In this document: piece by piece, positions 1-5,954 of the stretch | How the letters are laid out: each line of letters starts with the position of its first letter | Position numbering within the stretch: the first letter of the stretch is position 1 | Made by a program: the position numbers and the translations under genes | The notes under the pieces: model-generated | The model's database searches: none | The model's input: the letters and a program-made list of their open reading frames with translations, nothing else | Told to the model about the DNA's origin: nothing | Source of the DNA: an uncultured Faecalibacterium sp. | GTDB taxonomy: Bacteria; Bacillota; Clostridia; Oscillospirales; Ruminococcaceae | Assembly (NCBI GenBank): GCA_934525735.1 | Contig: CAKSZM010000043.1 | Location: 1 to 14,890 of the forward strand | Length of the DNA stretch: 14,890 nt | Direction of reading: 5' to 3'

Positions 1-1356
1 CTGGTGGTGTACCCCATCTGCGGCCACTGGATGTGGGGCGGCGGCTGGCTGCAGAGCATGGGCTTCCACGATTTTGCCGGTTCCGCAGCCGTGCACAATG
101 TGGGCGGCGTCATCGCTCTGCTGGGCGCATGGATGCTTGGCCCCCGCATCGGCAAGTACGACAAGGACGGCAAGCCCCATGCCATCCCAGGCCACAACCT
201 GACGGCCGGTGCTCTGGGCGTGTTCATCCTGTGGTTCTGCTGGTTCGGCTTCAACGGCGGTTCTTCCCTGAGTCTGTCCACCGATGCCACCATGACCCTG
301 ACTGGTCTGGTCTGCTTCAACACCAACCTTGCAGCCGCTGTTGCCACCTGCGTGACCATGATCTTCACCTGGCTGCGCTACGGCAAGCCCGATGTCTCCA
401 TGACCCTGAACGGCTCTCTGGCAGGTCTTGTGGCTATCACCGCAGGCTGCGACACCGTTTCACCCTTCGGCGCATTCTTCATCGGCTTTGTGGCTGGTAT
501 CCTTGTGGTGCTGAGCGTCGAATTCTTCGATAACATCGCCAAGGTGGATGACCCGGTCGGCGCTGTCTCCGTCCACTTTGCAAACGGCGTGTGGGGCACC
601 ATTGCTGTGGGTCTGTTCTCCACCGGTGCCAACACCGAGCACGCCGGCCTGTTCTACGGCGGCGGTGTGGCGCAGCTGGGCACCCAGCTGCTGGGTCTGG
701 TCACGGTCGATCTCTATGTTGTGATCGTGATGTTCATCATTTTCAAGATCATTGATAAGACCATCGGCCTGCGTGTCCCCGCAGAGGTGGAGATCGACGG
801 TCTGGATATCCACGAGCATGGTTTGGCCTCCGCTTACGCCGGCTTCTCCATCTCCGATGCAAACTCTGCCGTCATGGTGCCCAACGAGAACACCGATCTG
901 GGCGAGGACGATGCCGCAAAGGCATCCGCTGCACAGATCAATGCAGCAGTGCCGGTGGTGCGCGAAGCTTCGCCTGTCATTCACGACGGTGTTTACGATA
1001 CCGGTATGCATAAAGTTTCCATCATCGCAAAGCTGTCCAAGTTCGATCAGCTCAAGACGGCCCTCAATGATCTGGGCGTCACCGGCATGACCGTGACCCA
1101 GGTGATGGGCTGCGGCATCCAGAAGGGCACCACCGAGAAGTACCGCGGCGTTCCTGTGGATTCCACCCTGCTGCCCAAGATCAAGGTGGAGGTCATCGTC
1201 TCCAAGATCAGCGTAGACGCTGTGGTGGAGGCCGCCAAGAAGGCTCTGTACACCGGCCACATCGGCGACGGCAAGATCTTTGTTTACAACGTGACCCGTG
1301 TGGTCAAGATCCGCACCGGCGAAGAGGACTTTGCCGCTCTGCAGGATGTGGAGTAA
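1..1356 (+). CDS. amt: Ammonium transporter (Amt) fused to a C-terminal P-II signalling domain, 5' truncated by window edge
   Basis: The frame is open from base 1, so the start and first transmembrane helices lie outside the window. The visible part is the Amt/Mep/Rh ammonium channel: DFAGSAAVH carries the first pore histidine, WFGFNGGS is the conserved pore segment, and DDPVGAVSVHFANG carries the second. The conserved GLDIHEHG motif closes the channel C-terminus. A linker of about 60 polar residues follows, then from about base 1006 a complete P-II (GlnB/GlnK) domain starting MHKVSIIAKL, with QKGTTEKYRG in the T-loop, TGHIGDGKIFV as the B-loop and VKIRTGEED at the end. P-II normally binds Amt as a separate trimer and closes it according to 2-oxoglutarate/ATP/ADP; here regulator and channel are one chain. 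The residue aligned with uridylylated Tyr51 is Val. The channel sits in the cytoplasmic membrane with P-II in the cytosol (inferred). Identity is very secure. Confidence 0.96.
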   Translation: MVVYPICGHWMWGGGWLQSMGFHDFAGSAAVHNVGGVIALLGAWMLGPRIGKYDKDGKPHAIPGHNLTAGALGVFILWFCWFGFNGGSSLSLSTDATMTLTGLVCFNTNLAAAVATCVTMIFTWLRYGKPDVSMTLNGSLAGLVAITAGCDTVSPFGAFFIGFVAGILVVLSVEFFDNIAKVDDPVGAVSVHFANGVWGTIAVGLFSTGANTEHAGLFYGGGVAQLGTQLLGLVTVDLYVVIVMFIIFKIIDKTIGLRVPAEVEIDGLDIHEHGLASAYAGFSISDANSAVMVPNENTDLGEDDAAKASAAQINAAVPVVREASPVIHDGVYDTGMHKVSIIAKLSKFDQLKTALNDLGVTGMTVTQVMGCGIQKGTTEKYRGVPVDSTLLPKIKVEVIVSKISVDAVVEAAKKALYTGHIGDGKIFVYNVTRVVKIRTGEEDFAALQDVE

Positions 1357-1457
1357 GCTCCGCAATTCTAACAGCCACCCCGTCGTGATGACGTGGTAAT
1401 AGATTTGTTCTCCTTTTTCCTTTTTTCTGATCCGAATCTCAAAATGGCAACCAACTT

Positions 1458-1495
1458 AAAGGCCCCGCTCCTGCGCACAAAGGAGCGGGGCCTTT
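1458..1495 (+). terminator. Hairpin terminator downstream of amt
   Basis: A perfect 15-bp inverted repeat (1458-1472 with 1481-1495; arm core GGCCCCGCTCC) encloses an 8-nt loop. The arms begin and end with AAA/TTT, so it could act on either strand, though no long U-run follows. The stretch 1357-1457 between the amt stop and this hairpin shows no coding signal. Confidence 0.75.
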
Positions 1496-1547
1496 GGCGT
1501 AAAAGAGCAACCCTGCGCAGAAAATTTTGATTTCCTGCATCTTTCAC

Positions 1548-1576
1548 TTGATTTTTTGCCCCGGGCGTGCTACAAT
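1548..1576 (+). promoter_or_regulatory. Promoter of the thrS T-box leader
   Basis: TTGATT (1548-1553) and TACAAT (1571-1576) are separated by exactly 17 bp, and TGC directly precedes the -10 box, making it an extended -10. This is a good match to a housekeeping sigma promoter. Transcription would start near 1583, just ahead of the T-box stem I. Confidence 0.75.
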
Positions 1577-1600
1577 CAGCGTAGTTTCATCCTGACAAAA

Positions 1601-1854
1601 GCAATGATGCGGACAAACTGATATCCCGTCTCCGCGACTCAGAGAGGGCTGCCCCGCAAGGGTGCTGCAAGCAGCCTGCCGTGTACCGGATCTCTACCAC
1701 CGCAGAGCGCAGAGGTGAACCTCTGCCGGGTGCGCCCGTTACAGCACAGCGAGTGGCACGCTTAGGCGTGCAATTCGGGTGGAACCGTGGAACGTTTGAG
1801 TATTTTTCAGGCGCTTCATCCCGTGTGAATGTGTGCGGGATGGAGCGCTTTTTT
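1601..1854 (+). promoter_or_regulatory. Threonine T-box riboswitch controlling thrS
   Basis: The leader has the parts of a tRNA-sensing T-box. Stem I is closed by TGCGG (1608-1612) with CCGCA (1700-1704). An ACC codon (1696-1698, Thr) followed by A lies in the internal loop next to it and is the likely specifier. Further hairpins are 1709-1726 (GCAGAGG/CCTCTGC) and 1756-1771 (GCACGC/GCGTGC). The T-box consensus GGGTGGAACCG is at 1777-1787. In the antiterminator, 1776-1779 plus 1787-1791 pair with 1815-1823 around the 7-nt bulge TGGAACC. Uncharged tRNA-Thr should stabilise this form and allow thrS expression. The UGGA in the bulge predicts a tRNA discriminator base U (inference). Confidence 0.93.
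1811..1854 (+). terminator. T-box regulated terminator of thrS leader
   Basis: GCGCTTCATCCCG (1811-1823) pairs along 13 bp (one G-U) with CGGGATGGAGCGC (1836-1848), followed by six T (1849-1854). Its 5' arm overlaps the 3' half of the antiterminator, so the two structures are mutually exclusive, as expected for transcription attenuation. Confidence 0.92.
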
Positions 1855-1886
1855 CGTATCTTTTATCTGTCAAAGGAGTATGCATC

Positions 1887-3677
1887 ATGAAGATCATCTA
1901 TAAGGACGGCCATGTGGACGAGTGCCCGCAGGACCAGGAACTGCACGTTATCCGCCACACCGCAGCCCACATCATGGCACAGGCCATCAAGCGCCTGTAT
2001 CCGCAGGCTGACTTTGCCTTCGGCCCGGCTACCGAGAACGGCTTCTACTACGACGTCGATCTGGGCGACCAGAAGCTCTCCGACGAAGATCTGGCCAACA
2101 TCGAAAAAGAGATGCGCAAGATCGTCAAGGAAAATCTGCCCATCAAGCCCTTCATCCTGCCCCGTGCCGAGGCCGTGAAGCTGATGGAAGAGCGCAAGGA
2201 AAACTACAAGATCGAGCACATGGCAGATCTGGCCGATGAGACCGAGTTCAGCTTCTTCCAGCAGGGCGAGTACGTTGATATGTGCATCGGACCCCACCTG
2301 ACCTACACCAAGGCGCTGAAGGCCTTCAAGATCACCCAGCAGTCCGGCGCATACTGGAAGAACGACAAGGAAAACAAGATGCTGACCCGTATCAACGGCG
2401 TGGCCTTCCGCAATCAGGAAGAGCTGGACGCCTGGGAGAAGGAGCAGCAGGAGGCCCGCGAGCGCGATCACCGCAAGATCGGCAAGGAGATGGGCCTGTT
2501 CATGACCGATGATCTGGTGGGCCGCGGCCTGCCCATGTTCCTGCCCGCAGGCTACACCGTCTGGCAGGAGCTGGAGAACTATATCAAGGCCAAGGAGCGC
2601 GCACGCGGCTACCTGCACGTCATGACCCCCTGCATCGGCACCGTGAACCTGTACAAGACTTCCGGCCACTGGGATCACTACCGTGAGAACATGTTCCCCG
2701 CCATGGAGATGGAGGGCGAGAGCTATGTCCTGCGCCCGATGAACTGCCCCCACCACATGATGATCTATGCAAATCATCCCCACTCTTACCGTGATCTGCC
2801 CATGCGCATCGGCGAGATCGCACACGACTTCCGTTACGAGTCCTCCGGCACCCTGAAGGGCATCGAGCGCGGCCGTCACTTCTGCCAGAACGACGCCCAC
2901 CTGTTCTGCACTCCGGAGCAGATCAAGAGCGAGGTCGCTGACGTCTGCAATCTGATCTTTGAGACCTACAAGGACTTCAACATCACCGACTACCGCTGCG
3001 TACTGAGCCTGCGTGACCCCGCCGACAAGAAGAAGTACCACGACGATGACGCCATGTGGAACCACGCCGAGAGCGCTCTGCGCGAAGTGCTGACCGAGCT
3101 GGGCATCCAGTTCACCGAGGAGATCGGCGAGGCTGCCTTCTACGGCCCGAAGCTGGACGTGAACGTCAAGCCCGCTGTGGGCGCTGAGTACACCCTGTCC
3201 ACCTGCCAGCTGGACTTCTGCCTGCCCGCAAAGTTCCACCTGACCTATGTGGACAAGGACGGTACCGAGAAGACCCCCGTGGTGCTGCACCGTGCAATTC
3301 TGGGCTCTCTGGACCGCTTCATGGCTTACCTGATCGAAGAGACCAAGGGCAAGTTCCCCACCTGGCTGGCTCCGGTGCAGGTCAAGGTCCTGCCCGTCTC
3401 CGAAAAGACGCTGGACTACGCACAGGATGTGACCGAGAAGCTGGTGGAGGCCGGTGTCCGCGTGGCTCTGGACGACGACAACCAGAAGATCGGCTACAAG
3501 ATCCGTGCCGCACAGCAGGTGGACCGTGTGCCCTATATGCTGGTTCTGGGTGCCAAGGAAGCTGAGGCCGGTAACATCTCTGTGCGTGACCGCAAGGGCG
3601 AGACCACCACGATGGAGCTGAACGACTTCATCGCAAAGGTGACCGACGAGATCAAGAACCGCACCTACAACGCCTGA
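1887..3677 (+). CDS. thrS: Threonyl-tRNA synthetase lacking most of the N-terminal TGS domain
   Basis: This enzyme charges tRNA-Thr with threonine and edits mischarged serine. The start is ATG 1887, 8 nt after AAAGGAG (1872-1878), giving 596 residues; well-known family members such as the E. coli enzyme have about 640. The editing domain begins almost at once: HTAAH (H24, H28) and CIGPH (C133, H137) are its metal-site-like motifs and are intact. The class II core follows with MNCPHHM (C287), the motif 2 region FRYESSG, NDAHLF (H338) and motif 3 VVLHRAILGSLDR (H468). C287, H338 and H468 are the expected zinc ligands. The anticodon-binding domain runs from about TWLAPVQV to the end. Only about 20 residues precede the editing domain, where about 70-75 including TGS are usual. 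It is regulated by the T-box just upstream and followed by a strong terminator, so it is monocistronic. No frameshift is needed to explain the short N-terminus. Confidence 0.98.
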   Translation: MKIIYKDGHVDECPQDQELHVIRHTAAHIMAQAIKRLYPQADFAFGPATENGFYYDVDLGDQKLSDEDLANIEKEMRKIVKENLPIKPFILPRAEAVKLMEERKENYKIEHMADLADETEFSFFQQGEYVDMCIGPHLTYTKALKAFKITQQSGAYWKNDKENKMLTRINGVAFRNQEELDAWEKEQQEARERDHRKIGKEMGLFMTDDLVGRGLPMFLPAGYTVWQELENYIKAKERARGYLHVMTPCIGTVNLYKTSGHWDHYRENMFPAMEMEGESYVLRPMNCPHHMMIYANHPHSYRDLPMRIGEIAHDFRYESSGTLKGIERGRHFCQNDAHLFCTPEQIKSEVADVCNLIFETYKDFNITDYRCVLSLRDPADKKKYHDDDAMWNHAESALREVLTELGIQFTEEIGEAAFYGPKLDVNVKPAVGAEYTLSTCQLDFCLPAKFHLTYVDKDGTEKTPVVLHRAILGSLDRFMAYLIEETKGKFPTWLAPVQVKVLPVSEKTLDYAQDVTEKLVEAGVRVALDDDNQKIGYKIRAAQQVDRVPYMLVLGAKEAEAGNISVRDRKGETTTMELNDFIAKVTDEIKNRTYNA

Positions 3678-3696
3678 TCGAACTGAATAAACGCAG

Positions 3697-3735
3697 AGCG
3701 CCGCTCTCCCTTTTGCCGGGAGGGCGGCGCTTTTT
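3697..3735 (+). terminator. Intrinsic terminator of thrS
   Basis: A 14-bp GC-rich stem (3697-3710 with 3718-3731, one G-T pair), 7-nt loop TTTTGCC and a T-run at 3731-3735. It begins 19 nt after the thrS stop. Confidence 0.92.
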
Positions 3736-3742
3736 GCGCGGT

Positions 3743-3787
3743 AAAAATGCCAAAGGGCGCTGCTTTTGACGAGGCAGCGCCCTTTGG
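3743..3787 (-). terminator. Intrinsic terminator of the membrane protein gene at 3814-4335
   Basis: A perfect 14-bp stem (3750-3763 with 3774-3787; arm CCAAAGGGCGCTGC) with a 10-nt loop. Read on the minus strand it is followed by CATTTTT. It lies 26 nt beyond the minus-strand gene's stop, back to back with the thrS terminator. Confidence 0.85.
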
Positions 3788-3813
3788 TACTATATGTCTC
3801 TGTAAGGAGGGAA

Positions 3814-4335
3814 TCAGGCATTCTCTTTCTGCACGCTCTTCACGGCCAGTGCTTTGGCGGGTTTCATCAGCAGCACGCATACGCCGTTGAAAAGCACGGA
3901 ACCTACGATAAAGGTGATGAAGAACTGGGGCAGATGCGTGGCCAGAGCGGTGGTATCGATGCAGGCCACGGTCAGGTAGGCAAAGCCGACGTTATTCAGC
4001 ACCTTGGGGGCATAGGGATGCAGGATGATGAGGATGAACAGCACCACGGCCAGCGGGATGAGGAAGCCGAAGAAATCACCCAGGACCGGGGTCAGAGCCG
4101 TGATGGACAGCAGCGCGACCACAGTGAGGATAAGGCCCACAAGACCGCCCAGCTCCACCGTGACGAAGCGGTCTTTCACATCGCCCTCCAGTGTGAACAT
4201 CATGATGTTGCTCAAAAAGATCAGCCAGCTGTACTCCATTCCGGTGACATGGATGACGGCGTTGGCGATGAGGATCCACACCAGCAGCATCAGGCGGAAG
4301 TACAGCAGGAAGCGCTTGGTAACAGTTTCGTTCAT
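3814..4335 (-). CDS. Small multi-pass membrane protein of unknown function (possibly DUF1097-like)
   Basis: This is a 173-residue, strongly hydrophobic protein. The start is ATG at 4335, chosen because AGAAGGA lies about 7 nt upstream and the first helix begins a few residues later; a longer frame adds 25 residues without membrane character. About five to six transmembrane segments are visible: around residues 9-30 (FRLMLLVWILIANAVIHV), 35-50, 60-85, 88-108 (FGFLIPLAVVLFILIILH), 115-132 and 138-158. The C-terminus is short, lysine-rich and probably cytosolic. Size and helix pattern recall the DUF1097/YcdZ inner-membrane family, but I see no diagnostic motif, so this is only a suggestion. It has its own promoter and terminator and is transcribed alone, divergently from the nucleotidyltransferase. 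Nothing in the sequence points to a substrate. Confidence 0.85.
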   Translation of the reverse strand: MNETVTKRFLLYFRLMLLVWILIANAVIHVTGMEYSWLIFLSNIMMFTLEGDVKDRFVTVELGGLVGLILTVVALLSITALTPVLGDFFGFLIPLAVVLFILIILHPYAPKVLNNVGFAYLTVACIDTTALATHLPQFFITFIVGSVLFNGVCVLLMKPAKALAVKSVQKENA

Positions 4336-4421
4336 GGTTGTGTCCTTCTTTCTTGTTGTAATGCAAGGAAAAGTTTGCGAAATCTCGATTTTGACAGGAA
4401 AAACCTGCAATTGATGAAACC

Positions 4422-4450
4422 AGTATACAATATTTTCCTACAGAAAACAA
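4422..4450 (-). promoter_or_regulatory. Promoter of the minus-strand membrane protein gene
   Basis: On the minus strand, TTGTTT (4450-4445) and TATACT (4427-4422) are spaced by exactly 17 bp in an AT-rich stretch that stands out from the GC-rich surroundings. The implied 5' leader is about 80 nt. Confidence 0.65.
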
Positions 4451-4560
4451 GATTTTGGCAACGTTAAATTGCATATTTTGGAAAATTTAAATTGCTGATA
4501 CACACGCGGGACGGGCAAGGAAACTCCACCCCCGGACGCTCCTCAGAGGAACTCCGCCCC

Positions 4561-4589
4561 TTGCCTGAAACCAGGAACAGGAGTATAAT
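4561..4589 (+). promoter_or_regulatory. Promoter of the nucleotidyltransferase gene
   Basis: TTGCCT (4561-4566) and a perfect TATAAT (4584-4589) are 17 bp apart. Transcription would start near 4596, about 50 nt ahead of the ATG at 4645. The 309-bp space 4336-4644 holds this promoter and the divergent one at 4422-4450; I see no gene or other structure in it. Confidence 0.75.
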
Positions 4590-4644
4590 TGACCCATGAA
4601 ATGTCTGCCGCGCTGCGGCTTTGGAAAAACAGGAGGAACCCTAT

Positions 4645-5565
4645 ATGAACAAACCGGTATTGGTCGTGATGGCGGCCGGCATGGGCAGCCGCTACGGCGG
4701 CATGAAGCAGATCGACCCGGTGGGGCCGAACGGTCAGGTCATCATCGATTATTCCATCTATGATGCCCACCGCGCGGGTTTTGACACGGTGATCTTCGTC
4801 ATCAAGCACGAGATCGAGGATGCATTCAAGGCCGCCATCGGCGACCGACTGTCCAGCGTGATGAACGTGAAATATGCTTTCCAACAGCTGGACGAGCTGC
4901 CTGCAGGCTTCTCCGTGCCGGAAGGCCGGGTCAAGCCCTGGGGCACCTGCCACGCCGTGCTGGCGGCCAAAGACCTCATTGACGGCCCCTTTGCAGTCAT
5001 CAATGCCGATGACTACTACGGCCCCGAGGCGTTCCGGGTGATGTACGATTACCTGTCCACCCACGAGGACGGCGAATGCTACGACTACTGCATGGTGAGC
5101 TACCTGCTGCAGAACACCGTGTCGGAAAACGGCAGCGTTTCCCGCGGCGTGTGCATCACCAACCCCGACGGTACCCTGCACAGCGTTACCGAGCGCACCC
5201 GCATCGAGACCTATGAGGGCGGCGTGCACTACACCGAGGACGGCGGCGAGAGCTGGACCGACCTGCCCGGCGATACCCCCGTCAGCATGAACCTGTGGGG
5301 TTTCGGCAAAAGCTTTCTGGACGAGGCCGAACAGCGCTTTGCCGGCTGGCTCCGCGAAGCGCTGCCGGAAAACCCGCTCAAGGGCGAGTACTATCTGCCG
5401 CTGGTCGTGACCGAGCTGATCGAAGAAGGCAAGGCGAAAATCCAGGTGCTGCGCAGCACCGATAAGTGGTACGGTGTGACCTACCGCGAGGATAAGCCGC
5501 TGGTGGTGCAGGCCATCGCCCGCAAGACCGCCGAGGGCCAGTACCCGGAAAACCTCTGGGAGTAA
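4645..5565 (+). CDS. Sugar-phosphate-type nucleotidyltransferase
   Basis: This 306-residue protein has the GT-A-like nucleotidyltransferase fold used to make NDP-sugars and related activated compounds from NTP plus a phosphate substrate. The start is ATG 4645, 8 nt after AGGAGG (4631-4636). The nucleotide-binding loop is MAAGMGSRYGGMKQID at residues 9-24, a variant of the usual LAAGxGTRL signature. VINADDYYG around residue 122 supplies the metal-binding aspartates. WGTCHAVLAAKDLI is the family's substrate/nucleotide segment. The protein matches a class found widely in gut Firmicutes and Bacteroidetes and annotated only as nucleotidyltransferase; the actual sugar or alcohol phosphate is not evident. 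No glycosyltransferase, kinase or polysaccharide gene lies nearby, so context does not help. It has its own promoter and terminator and is expected to be cytosolic. Family confidence is high; substrate is unknown. Confidence 0.92.
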   Translation: MNKPVLVVMAAGMGSRYGGMKQIDPVGPNGQVIIDYSIYDAHRAGFDTVIFVIKHEIEDAFKAAIGDRLSSVMNVKYAFQQLDELPAGFSVPEGRVKPWGTCHAVLAAKDLIDGPFAVINADDYYGPEAFRVMYDYLSTHEDGECYDYCMVSYLLQNTVSENGSVSRGVCITNPDGTLHSVTERTRIETYEGGVHYTEDGGESWTDLPGDTPVSMNLWGFGKSFLDEAEQRFAGWLREALPENPLKGEYYLPLVVTELIEEGKAKIQVLRSTDKWYGVTYREDKPLVVQAIARKTAEGQYPENLWE

Positions 5566-5581
5566 TTCTCCCGTATAAAAG

Positions 5582-5625
5582 AGGCTGTTGCACATCGTTT
5601 TAGCCGAAAGTGCAGCAGCCTTTTT
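5582..5625 (+). terminator. Terminator of the nucleotidyltransferase gene
   Basis: AGGCTGTTGCAC (5582-5593) pairs with GTGCAGCAGCCT (5610-5621) over 12 bp including one G-T, followed by TTTTT (5621-5625). It starts 17 nt after the stop codon. Its 5' arm is the left end of the MITE-like element. Confidence 0.8.
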
Positions 5626-5653
5626 CAAAATCAAACGTATAATCAAACAATTC

Positions 5654-5725
5654 AAAAAAGCATGTGCATCACAAATCCATCGAAAATTTCTGATTTTCGA
5701 GAAAATTTGTTGCACATGCTTTTTT
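5654..5725. repeat. Long imperfect palindrome with A/T-run flanks
   Basis: AAAAAAGCATGTGCA (5654-5668) pairs perfectly with 5711-5725; ACAAAT (5671-5676) with ATTTGT (5705-5710); and CGAAAAT (5681-5687) with ATTTTCG (5693-5699). The stem is nearly continuous with small bulges and ends in A6/T6 on the two sides, so it could terminate transcription in either direction. It forms the core of the MITE-like element. Confidence 0.7.
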
Positions 5726-5821
5726 GTTAGACATTGATGCTGTTTGATTCTTACGCCTATTCGTACAAAAATAGAGGCTGTCGCATGTGCAACAGCCCCT
5801 TGACAAAGCTTCTCAGAAAAA

Positions 5822-5873
5822 ACTCTCAGTCATCGCCGCGCGATGCCAGTGATCCCGAAAGGGAGAGCTTTTT
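5822..5873. repeat. Dispersed intergenic repeat unit, copy 1 (also terminator-like)
   Basis: The unit begins ACTCTCAGT, contains CATCGC/GCGATG (5831-5836 with 5840-5845), then GCCAGTGATCCCGAAAGGGA, with an outer pairing CTCTC (5823-5827)/GAGAG (5863-5867). A-runs precede it and TTTTT follows. On the minus strand it ends GACTGAGAGTTTTTT and could terminate the gene at 5955-7037. The same plan recurs at 5900, 9469, 9560 and, more loosely, 12345. Confidence 0.65.
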
Positions 5874-5899
5874 GCATCTGTCCGGCGGGCTGTACAAGC

Positions 5900-5947
5900 C
5901 CCCCTCGGGGGAGCTGGCAAAGCCGCAAGGCTTTGACGGAGAGGGTC
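5900..5947. repeat. Dispersed intergenic repeat unit, copy 2 (inverted relative to copy 1)
   Basis: It contains CCCCTCGGGGGAGCTGGC, then AAAGCC/GGCTTT (5919-5924 with 5929-5934, loop GCAA), then GACGGAGAGGGTC. This is the same modular plan as the unit at 5822 in opposite orientation, so the two form an inverted pair beyond the 3' end of the minus-strand gene stopping at 5955. Confidence 0.65.
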
Positions 5948-5954
5948 CGTCCGC

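Larger units (their letters stand above)
5579..5801. repeat. MITE-like 223-bp element with 17-bp terminal inverted repeats
   Basis: The left end AAGAGGCTGTTGCACAT (5579-5595) recurs inverted at 5785-5801 with one mismatch (AAGGGGCTGTTGCACAT on the minus strand). The core TGTTGCACATG appears again at 5708-5718, and a second, direct partial copy of the end (AGAGGCTGTCGCATG) starts at 5772. The interior is AT-rich, codes for nothing, and holds a long hairpin (5654-5725) and an 8-bp outer inverted repeat (AATCAAAC 5641-5648 with GTTTGATT 5742-5749). GGCTGTTGCA-type ends resemble insertion-sequence termini known in Firmicutes, so a non-autonomous element is plausible. I see no clear target duplication. 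The left end also forms the terminator of the nucleotidyltransferase gene. Confidence 0.5.

Noticed and set aside
460..1365. 301-codon open frame on the minus strand opposite amt
   Set aside because: It is an antisense shadow of the Amt-P-II gene: low-complexity His/Asp/Gly-rich translation, no ribosome site, no family motif.
1863..3821. 652-codon open frame on the minus strand opposite thrS
   Set aside because: It covers the unmistakable thrS gene and its T-box side, and its product is a repetitive Leu/Val/His/Gln-rich translation typical of the complement of GC-rich codons.
4543..5715. 390-codon minus-strand frame opposite the nucleotidyltransferase
   Set aside because: The plus strand has clear catalytic motifs, promoter and ribosome site; the minus frame runs through both flanking non-coding regions without recognisable domains.
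5579..5950. Possible CRISPR array because of several repeated segments
   Set aside because: The repeats are inverted, unequal in length and spacing, and there are no regular direct repeats or cas genes.
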